A stretch of 11,169 nucleotides of DNA. It comes from Actinomycetota bacterium (GTDB taxonomy: Bacteria; Actinomycetota; Thermoleophilia; Solirubrobacterales; Thermoleophilaceae). The position numbers were made by a program, and so were the translations under genes. The notes beneath the pieces are model-generated. The model had not been told where the DNA came from, did not search any database, and worked only from the letters and a program-made list of their open reading frames with translations. Shown piece after piece: positions 6,304 to 11,169 of the stretch. Positions within the stretch are counted from its first letter, which is position 1. Each line of letters begins with the position of its first letter. The DNA lies in assembly GCA_005885165.1 (NCBI GenBank), contig VAXR01000140.1, positions 1 through 11,169 of the forward strand. The letters are read 5' to 3'.

Positions 6304-6343
6304 TGGACCAGTTACGTATTCGATGGGATACCCAACTGGTCCA
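6304..6343. repeat. 40-nt two-part inverted repeat / hairpin between whiG and the EF-G-like gene
   Basis: TGGACCAGTT (6304-6313) and AACTGGTCCA (6334-6343) are perfect 10-bp arms. Inside them, GTATTC (6316-6321) pairs with GGATAC (6326-6331), using one G-U pair in plus-strand RNA, around a GATG tetraloop. AC and CC form a symmetric internal loop between the two stems. On the minus strand the inner stem has a C-A mismatch instead. It lies 73 bp upstream of the EF-G-like ATG and 116 bp after the whiG stop. There is no U-tract on either side. It could be a transcription boundary, a leader structure or a paired protein-binding site; the sequence does not decide. Confidence 0.65.
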
Positions 6344-6375
6344 ACATCGAAGGCCTGGCGCGTTGGCGCTCGTCG

Positions 6376-6401
6376 CGGCCCCAGCGTTCGGGGCGGGGCC
6401 G
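6376..6401. repeat. Short GC inverted repeat downstream of whiG
   Basis: CGGCCCC (6376-6382) and GGGGCCG (6395-6401) can form a 7-bp stem with a 12-nt loop, 58 bp beyond the whiG stop. It may help end the whiG transcript. With no U-tract and high local GC, chance is a serious alternative. Confidence 0.3.
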
Positions 6402-6459
6402 ATCCCTCTCCCTATCGCTGCCGTTCGCCGGTACCGCCGCCGCGGCCGGAGGAGACCGC

Positions 6460-7248
6460 CTACTCCTCGGCCTCCGCCTGCAGCGCCGATTTCAGCCGCA
6501 GCACCGCCTTAGTGTGGAGCTGCGACACACGCGACTCCGTGACCCCCAGGACCTCGCCGATCTCGCGGAGGGTCAGGTTCTCGTAGTAGTAGAGCGCGAC
6601 GACCAGCTTCTCGCGCTCGGGCAGCCTGGCGATCGCGTCCGCCAGACGGTCCTTCGTCTCCGTCACGTCCATCGCGTGCGCGGGATCGACCGCCTCGGGG
6701 TCCTGGATCGTGTCGAGTAGCGAGACCTGGTCGCCCGAGGCGTCGGAGAGCGTCCACAGCTCGTCGAGCGCGACCACGGATGAGTTCGAGATGCGGGTGA
6801 GCGCGTCCTGGAATTCGTCGATCGACAAGTCCAGCTCGGCGGCGACCTCGGCGTCGGTCGGCGCGCGATGCAGCTGGTGCTCGAGCTTGGCGCTCGCCTT
6901 CTCGATCTCGCGCGCCTTCGCCCGCACCGACCGCGGCACCCAGTCGAGCGAGCGCAGCTCGTCGATGATCGAGCCCTTGATGCGGGTCATCGCGAAGGTC
7001 TCGAACTTGATCTCGCGGCTCGGGTCGAAGCGCTCGATGGCAGAGATCAGGCCGAGCAACCCGTACGAGATGAGGTCCGATTCCTCCACGTGCGCCGGCA
7101 GGCCGGTGGACATGCGGCCCGCCACGTACTTCACGAGCGGGGAGAAGGCGAGGACGAGCTGCTCGCGCGCGTTGGGATCGCCCGACTCCTTGTAGCGCCG
7201 CCAGAGCTCCTTCAGCTCAACGGACTTGACGTTCGTCTCCAGTGCCAT
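6460..7248 (-). CDS. whiG: WhiG/FliA-family RNA polymerase sigma factor
   Basis: This 262-residue alternative sigma factor of the sigma-28 group directs RNA polymerase to a dedicated promoter class. Region 2 spans about residues 30-105 and includes LVKYVAGRM, SYGLLGLISAIERFDP and IKFETFAMTRIKGSIIDELR. The linker to region 3 is LDWVPRSVRAKAREIE (101-116). Region 3 continues to about 165. Region 4 (209-257) holds LPEREKLVVALYYYENLTL and the helix-turn-helix LREIGEVLGVTESRVSQLHT. The sequence closely follows Streptomyces WhiG as I remember it, more than enteric FliA. In Streptomyces, WhiG starts spore development and is held by the anti-sigma RsiG with c-di-GMP; no rsiG-like gene is in this window. 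It begins 10 bp after the recombinase stop, so the two are almost surely cotranscribed. AGGG lies 4 nt before the ATG. Confidence 0.93.
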   Translation of the reverse strand: MALETNVKSVELKELWRRYKESGDPNAREQLVLAFSPLVKYVAGRMSTGLPAHVEESDLISYGLLGLISAIERFDPSREIKFETFAMTRIKGSIIDELRSLDWVPRSVRAKAREIEKASAKLEHQLHRAPTDAEVAAELDLSIDEFQDALTRISNSSVVALDELWTLSDASGDQVSLLDTIQDPEAVDPAHAMDVTETKDRLADAIARLPEREKLVVALYYYENLTLREIGEVLGVTESRVSQLHTKAVLRLKSALQAEAEE

Positions 7249-7258
7249 GGATCCCTGT

Positions 7259-8185
7259 CTAAGCGCGCGGATGGGCCTTCGCGTACGCCCTCCGGAGCCG
7301 TCCCGACTCTACCCGAGTGTAGGTCTGAGTCGTACTGATGCTGGCGTGCCCCAGCAGCTCCTGGATCGCGCGCAGGTCCGCGCCGCCCTCGAGCAGGTGC
7401 GTCGCGTACGAGTGGCGGAGGGTGTGCGGGGAGATGCCGGCCCCCGAAATCGCCAGCTCCGCCGACGCGCGCAGGCGGCGCCTGACGTCCGAGGTCGACA
7501 GCCGCCGCCCGCGGCGCGAGAGGAAGAGCGCCGGCTCGGGGCTGTCGTTCGAGGCCGCCGCGGCAAGTCCGGGCCAGGCGTCGGACAGGTAGCGGTCGAG
7601 CGCGCGCCACGCGGCCTCGCCGGCGGGGATGACGCGCGTCTTCCCACCTTTGCCGGTCACGCGCAGCTCCTCGGCGTCCGGATCGAGATCCGACACGTCG
7701 AGGTTCACAATCTCCTCGGCTCGGAGGCCGGCGGCGTAGGCGAGCTCGAACATCGCGCGATCGCGGAGGGTAAGCGGCTCGCCCGTCGGTATCGAGTCGA
7801 GCAGCCCGGACACCTCGTCGGGCCGGAGGACGCGCGGCAGGTAGGCGTCGCGCTTCGGCGTGGCGACGAGGTCCGCCGGACTCGCCTCGATCTCGCCGCG
7901 CTCGAGCAGGTGGCGGTAGAAGCTGCGGATCGACGCGAGCTTGCGCGCGATCGTCGAGCGCGACAGCCCGCGCTCGGACAGCACGCCCGCGAACCGCCTG
8001 AGCGTGCGCGGATCGAGCTCCCGCGGCCCGAGCTCCTGGCGCCCGGCCCAGTCGGCGAGCTGCCCGATGTCCAGCCCGTACGCGCGGCGCGTCCGCTCGG
8101 CCATCCCCCGCGCGCGCAGCGACGCGTCGAAGCTCGCGAGCTCGCGGCTCCACCTACCCTGGCCGCCCGTGGGGGTGTTCTTCAT
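7259..8185 (-). CDS. Xer-type tyrosine recombinase (XerC/XerD family)
   Basis: This cytoplasmic site-specific recombinase should resolve chromosome dimers at dif with a partner Xer protein. Numbered from the ATG at 8185 (308 residues), the N-terminal SAM-like core-binding domain covers about 15-105. The catalytic domain has R155 in AGLRAEEIVNL, K179 in TGKGGKTRVIPA, H254-x-x-R257 in PHTLRHSYATHLLEGGADLR, H280 in LLGHASISTTQTYT, and the nucleophile Y289. The C-terminus ends AKAHPRA as in housekeeping Xer proteins. All six catalytic positions are present and the length is typical, so this is not a phage integrase fragment. GTG at 8212 would add nine residues; neither start has a clear ribosome site, and the longer one would overlap the plus-strand gene more. 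XerC and XerD cannot be separated by eye. whiG follows after 10 bp. Confidence 0.92.
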   Translation of the reverse strand: MKNTPTGGQGRWSRELASFDASLRARGMAERTRRAYGLDIGQLADWAGRQELGPRELDPRTLRRFAGVLSERGLSRSTIARKLASIRSFYRHLLERGEIEASPADLVATPKRDAYLPRVLRPDEVSGLLDSIPTGEPLTLRDRAMFELAYAAGLRAEEIVNLDVSDLDPDAEELRVTGKGGKTRVIPAGEAAWRALDRYLSDAWPGLAAAASNDSPEPALFLSRRGRRLSTSDVRRRLRASAELAISGAGISPHTLRHSYATHLLEGGADLRAIQELLGHASISTTQTYTRVESGRLRRAYAKAHPRA

Positions 8186-8444
8186 CGACACAAGCACCGG
8201 ACGCGTCGCCACACAGCGTCAGCTCGCCGAGGCGGGCGTGATGGACGAGGATGATCTCCCCCCGCCGCCCTGGCACCGGATCCAGGGGCCGAGCGACGCG
8301 TCGACCATGTGGTACGCGGTGATGCGAAAGCGCACGCGCGGGGTGTTCATCGGCACCCTCTGCATTCGACACACGGAGCGCCAGGCCTCTCTGGCAGCGG
8401 AGGGCTGGGACGAGGTGCCGGTCCCCGAGATCGGCGTCGAATAG
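8169..8444 (+). CDS. Small orphan protein of unknown function
   Basis: This is the only likely protein-coding gene on the plus strand. From GTG 8169 it has 91 residues, with GC-rich third codon positions and a balanced composition. The opposite-strand frames here are Arg/His/Ser-rich and look like shadows. Visible blocks are FFIDTSTGRVATQRQLAEAG (5-24), a DEDDLPPPPW acidic-proline segment (26-35), and an aromatic and basic part TMWYAVMRKRTRGVFIGTL (46-64). The end is acidic. No signal peptide, membrane helix or known domain is apparent. The start is uncertain. GTG 8169 or 8175 overlaps the recombinase start head-to-head. ATG 8241, preceded by GAGGCGGG, gives 67 residues, clears the overlap and leaves a short divergent promoter region. 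It converges on the L,D-transpeptidase gene, leaving 40 bp between stops. Confidence 0.55.
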   Translation: MGVFFIDTSTGRVATQRQLAEAGVMDEDDLPPPPWHRIQGPSDASTMWYAVMRKRTRGVFIGTLCIRHTERQASLAAEGWDEVPVPEIGVE

Positions 8445-8484
8445 CCGGGGCCACGTCGCATCCGGTCCGACGGCTAGGCGCCGC

Positions 8485-9558
8485 CTACTCCACGAAGATC
8501 TTGCTGCCGTACGGCGTCTGGTTGTAGAGCACAATCACGTCGGGGATCGACATGCGGATGCAGCCGTGCGACGCCGCGCTGCCGAGCGACCCGATGTCCT
8601 CCGTCCCGTGGATGCCCGAGCCATCGGTGATGCCGATCCAGCGCGCCTTGAGCGGGTCCTGAGGACCCGGCGGGATTATCTGGCCGGCCAGGCTGCCCGC
8701 CCACGAGCTGTTGGGCACGTGCCAGGAGGGGTTGATCTCCTTGTCCTGCACCGTGTACTCGCCGGCCGGCGTCTCGAGTCCCTGCCGGCCGACCGCGATC
8801 GTGTACGTGTGAGCTACCTGGAGATGCTTGTAGAGCCTGAGCGTGAAGCCGCTGCGGTAGATGGTGATCACATTCGGGTAGCGGGAGGCGAGCTGCGAGC
8901 TCGTGACCTTCGGGTGGGTGACGTCGATCGGGACCGTCACCTCCCGGTTCTGGCGGGTTTTCGTCAGCGCCGATTCGACCTTCCCGCGCAGGTCGTTCTC
9001 ACGAACGACGCGGCCGTCCTGCGAGTCGACCTTGTGGAGCTGGCCGAGCGAGACGCCGATCGTGGCGTCCCGCGGCGACCGGTTCACCCCGCCCGCGACC
9101 TGCTTGACGAACGCGTCGACCGCCGCGTGGTCGTAGCTCACGGACGCCGGGACGTGCGCGCGGACTGTGCCGCCGAAGAGCCCCCTCAATGTGCGCGAGA
9201 TGATGTTGCCGCCGCGGCTCTTCTCGAGCGCGTTGTTCACCATCGCCTTCACGTTGACGCGCAGGCGCGCGCGCCCCGGGTCGAGGTCGAAGCGCTGACC
9301 CTGGTAGGCGGCGGTGAGCGTGCGGACGAGCCTGGGGCCGAGTTTGGCCCTGAGCTTCCGCTGCGCGGCCTTGGTGCTGAGGCCGCCGATGTTCACGCCG
9401 CCGGCCTTCACCCCCTTGGCGATCTGCTGGTCGTGCGCGGAGTCGTAGGCCCATGCCCCAACCGCACCGAAGATGAGCGCGGCGACCATCGCCGCGGATA
9501 TGACGAACGAGCGCTGCCGCATGGCGGCGCGAGTGAGTTTAGGACCGCTCAGGTACAT
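8485..9558 (-). CDS. Membrane-anchored L,D-transpeptidase (YkuD domain)
   Basis: At 357 residues, this enzyme should form 3-3 cross-links in peptidoglycan or attach proteins to it, outside the membrane. A basic N-terminus followed by a hydrophobic stretch at about 17-38 (SFVISAAMVAALIFGAVGAW) is an uncleaved anchor or signal sequence. Residues 50-205 resemble the YoaR-like peptidoglycan-binding domain often paired with these enzymes (GVNIGGLSTKAAQRKL at 54-69). The YkuD catalytic domain covers about 228-357: TPAGEYTV (263-270), GIHGTE with H317, and the active-site SHGCIRM with H331 and nucleophile C333. The domain runs to the very end (GSKIFVE), as is usual. Start ATG 9558 is used; ATG 9522 (residue 13) would still leave the anchor intact, and neither has a good ribosome site. 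It sits alone, 71 bp after the SDR gene. Confidence 0.93.
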   Translation of the reverse strand: MYLSGPKLTRAAMRQRSFVISAAMVAALIFGAVGAWAYDSAHDQQIAKGVKAGGVNIGGLSTKAAQRKLRAKLGPRLVRTLTAAYQGQRFDLDPGRARLRVNVKAMVNNALEKSRGGNIISRTLRGLFGGTVRAHVPASVSYDHAAVDAFVKQVAGGVNRSPRDATIGVSLGQLHKVDSQDGRVVRENDLRGKVESALTKTRQNREVTVPIDVTHPKVTSSQLASRYPNVITIYRSGFTLRLYKHLQVAHTYTIAVGRQGLETPAGEYTVQDKEINPSWHVPNSSWAGSLAGQIIPPGPQDPLKARWIGITDGSGIHGTEDIGSLGSAASHGCIRMSIPDVIVLYNQTPYGSKIFVE

Positions 9559-9629
9559 GGGGTAGCAGCATTTTCGCGCGGCACGGGTCCGTTCCTGCGG
9601 GAGGCCAGCCGGTCAGAGTAGCCAGCTGG

Positions 9630-10997
9630 CTAGGTCCTCGGTGCCGCCTCCCGCTGCGCCAGCACTCCGTCGATCGCAGCCAGAACCCGCGGCCGCCTAA
9701 GCCGCGCCCGCTCGTGATCGCGCAGCGCCAGGAGGTCCGCGCTCTCGAGCGAGCCGAGCAGGGAGACGACGTCCTCGGGGTCCAGGTCGTCGTAGCGCTC
9801 GACGGGCGCCGGCGTCTCGGTCCCGCCCGCCGCGCGGGCCAGCGCCTCGGCCTGCGCCAGCGCCGTCCCGGCCTGCGGTGCCCCGACGCGCTCTCCGTAG
9901 GACTCGTGCAGGCGCCTCAGCTCGACCGTCTCCTCCGGGGAGAGCCCCGTACGGCTGCGGTATGCCGGGTTGCTCACGTGCGGGCTCCAGCGGAGGAAGT
10001 CCTCGACCTCGCGCTCGTACCGGTAGGGCTCGCGCACGCCCCTCAAGATCGGATGGAGGCGCAGGTGCTCGGCCAGCGCCAGCACGGTCTCGCGCGTGGT
10101 GTAGCGGTACTCGAAGCCGGTGGCCTTCAGGTTGCGGTTGTCGAGCCCGCGGCCGAAGCGGAGCTGCCCGAGCATCTCGGGCGGGATGCGCAGGCCGAGG
10201 CGCCGCAGGACGCTCGCGGCCGCGCCGGTGCCCCAGGGAGGCAGGAGCGGCGCCCACCGCCTGCCGAGCAGGTCGATCACCTCGGTGAGCGCGAGGACCC
10301 CGTCGGCGGCGACGTTGTAGATGCCCGGCAGCCCCTCCTGGACCGTGTGGGCGAGCGCCACGACGACGTCGTCCTCGTGGACGAACTGGTAGCGCGGGTC
10401 GAAGCCCAGGATCGTCGGCACGACGGGCAGCGAGAACAGCGTGGTGTGCGAAGTGCGCACGTCCGGGCCGAGGACGTTCGCGAAGCGCATGATCGTCGTC
10501 GTCACCTGGGGGTTCTTCTCGGCGAAGTCGCGAACGCTCGCCTCCGCCTCGACGATGTCCTTCTCGATCGGCGTGCTCGGCGAGTGCGGCCGGGGCATCG
10601 ACTCCGTGAAGAACGCCGGGTCGTCCTGCGCCGTGCCGTAGTAGTGCGCGGAGGACTTGAACACGAAGCGCCGTACGGTGGAGTGGCTGGACGCGGCGAG
10701 GATGTTCATCGTCCCGATCACGTTGTTCTCGTGCGCGCGGCGGGCGCTGGTGGTCACGGAGTCGACAACCAGCCGGCTGTCCACGACGGTGTCGATCTCA
10801 GCGGCCTCGACGATCCTCCGCAGCAGCGCGTGCTGGGTGCCGACGCGGACGAACTCGGTGCGATCGAGCTCGCGCGTCGGATCGCGGTTGTCGACGCCGA
10901 TGATCGCCTCCACCCGCTCGTCCTGCTCGAGCGCCTGGGCGAGCCGCCCGCCCCAGTAGGTCGAGAGCCCGGTGATCAGTACGCGGCGTGTGGGCAT
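9630..10997 (-). CDS. Atypical extended SDR with an added C-terminal helical module
   Basis: The product has 455 residues, longer than the usual 310-350 for an extended SDR. Residues 5-330 are the Rossmann enzyme: VLITGLSTYWGGRL (6-19) is a loosened glycine motif, D36 favours NAD(H), SSAHYYG (115-121) follows strand 5, and VHEDDVVVAL (206-215) is the substrate-domain block. The catalytic Tyr of YxxxK is missing: the aligned segment reads T142-P-I-E-K146. Residues 398-450 add a helical tail with YDDL, LLGSLESADLLALRDHE and VLAAIDGVLA. ATG 10997 is chosen, because an upstream start at 11051 would run through the preceding gene and precede the Rossmann motif by 18 extra residues. It starts 11 bp after the acyltransferase stop, so they form an operon. 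The pairing recalls mycobacterial Rv0501 (galE2) and Rv0502. The lack of Tyr argues for a binding or regulatory role, or a different chemistry. Confidence 0.88.
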   Translation of the reverse strand: MPTRRVLITGLSTYWGGRLAQALEQDERVEAIIGVDNRDPTRELDRTEFVRVGTQHALLRRIVEAAEIDTVVDSRLVVDSVTTSARRAHENNVIGTMNILAASSHSTVRRFVFKSSAHYYGTAQDDPAFFTESMPRPHSPSTPIEKDIVEAEASVRDFAEKNPQVTTTIMRFANVLGPDVRTSHTTLFSLPVVPTILGFDPRYQFVHEDDVVVALAHTVQEGLPGIYNVAADGVLALTEVIDLLGRRWAPLLPPWGTGAAASVLRRLGLRIPPEMLGQLRFGRGLDNRNLKATGFEYRYTTRETVLALAEHLRLHPILRGVREPYRYEREVEDFLRWSPHVSNPAYRSRTGLSPEETVELRRLHESYGERVGAPQAGTALAQAEALARAAGGTETPAPVERYDDLDPEDVVSLLGSLESADLLALRDHERARLRRPRVLAAIDGVLAQREAAPRT

Positions 10998-11008
10998 CCG
11001 GCGTTGCC

Positions 11009-11169
11009 CTAACCGAACCACACGGACTTCCGGGACTTGACCATGTCCCACACGTTCTCCTGGATCCGCGCCCGGACCTCGTGCGCCACGGTCTGCACGA
11101 GCGCCTTGTCCTCGTCCAACCGCTCCGACTCGAAGTGGAAGGGCTCGAGGAAGCGGATCTTGAACTTCG
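11009..11169 (-). CDS. PlsC-like acyltransferase, C-terminal fragment (cut by window edge)
   Basis: Only the last 52 codons plus the TAG stop (11011-11009) lie in the window. They read KFKIRFLEPFHFESERLDED, then ALVQTVAHEVRARIQENVWD and MVKSRKSVWFG. This is the characteristic end of actinobacterial lysophospholipid acyltransferase family proteins: a final beta strand with a FLEP motif, a helix with VRARIQ, and a terminal SVWFG. The catalytic HX4D motif would be upstream and is outside the window, so activity cannot be judged. Family role: transfer of an acyl chain to a lysophospholipid or related alcohol at the membrane. The SDR gene starts 11 bp downstream on the same strand, implying cotranscription. 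Confidence 0.75.
   Translation of the reverse strand, partial: KFKIRFLEPFHFESERLDEDKALVQTVAHEVRARIQENVWDMVKSRKSVWFG

Noticed and set aside
7259..8185. Tyrosine recombinase read as an integrase of a mobile element
   Set aside because: Length, C-terminal HPRA ending, catalytic blocks and tight linkage to whiG fit a housekeeping Xer protein. No att repeats or phage genes lie around it.
8154..8534. Minus-strand open frame of 126 codons across the orphan gene
   Set aside because: It would overlap the L,D-transpeptidase end and the recombinase start and has Arg/His-rich shadow composition. The plus-strand frame at 8169-8444 looks more like protein.
9619..9632. Perfect palindrome TAGCCAGCTGGCTA over the SDR stop codon
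   Set aside because: About one 14-bp palindrome is expected by chance in a window of this length and composition. It has no loop suited to termination and no second copy nearby.
9714..11012. Long plus-strand open frame opposite the atypical SDR
   Set aside because: Composition is Arg/Ala/Val/Asp-rich and repetitive, with no motifs. The opposite strand carries a clear SDR. Similar shadows at 7226-8254, 8566-9621 and 916-1725 were dropped for the same reason.
10998..11051. Upstream start giving the atypical SDR 18 extra residues
   Set aside because: That extension overlaps the acyltransferase C-terminus out of frame, and the Rossmann motif begins directly after the ATG at 10997.
1..11169. CRISPR arrays, insertion sequences, prophage or defence genes
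   Set aside because: I saw no spaced direct repeats, transposase motifs, terminal inverted repeats around a gene, or known defence domains on either strand.

Overview
The window is GC-rich bacterial chromosome with almost every gene on the minus strand. Several features point to an actinobacterium, probably of the Thermoleophilia (Gaiellales/Solirubrobacterales). These are a WhiG-type sigma factor, an EF-G-like second factor, an extended SDR next to a PlsC-like acyltransferase (an actinobacterial pairing I recall from Rv0501/Rv0502 of Mycobacterium), and an unnamed zinc-ribbon family that I associate with this class. The class assignment is from memory of these families, not from a search. 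All three tRNAs lack an encoded CCA.

Layout from left to right. 1-161 (-): N-terminus of a secreted CSLREA-motif protein, cut by the window edge. 228-409 (+): relic of a class III adenylate/guanylate cyclase domain, lying against the 3' end of tRNA-Val(GAC) (413-486, -). 535-2274 (-): an extended SDR epimerase/dehydratase and a six-helix membrane protein. 2349-2638: divergent tRNA-Cys(GCA) (-) and tRNA-Gly(GCC) (+), then a 9-bp GC-rich hairpin that lies between convergent tRNA-Gly and rnhA. 2646-4050 (-): a compact cluster of a zinc-ribbon protein, a 74-residue charged protein whose GTG start overlaps the preceding TGA, and RNase HI. 4156-6231 (-): an EF-G-like GTPase with a non-canonical G domain. 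6232-6459: a gap holding a strong 40-nt two-part hairpin. 6460-8185 (-): a Xer-type tyrosine recombinase followed 10 bp later by whiG. 8169-8444 (+): a small orphan gene, head-to-head with the recombinase. 8485-9558 (-): a membrane-anchored L,D-transpeptidase. 9630-11169 (-): the C-terminus of an acyltransferase followed 11 bp later by an atypical SDR with an added helical C-terminal module.

Most of the content is housekeeping: tRNAs, RNA-DNA hybrid removal, chromosome dimer resolution, cell-wall cross-linking, lipid acylation and a developmental-type sigma factor. I see no CRISPR array, insertion sequence, prophage or defence system. The least explained items are the zinc-ribbon/74-aa/rnhA cluster, the hairpin at 6304-6343, the orphan plus-strand gene and the cyclase relic beside tRNA-Val.
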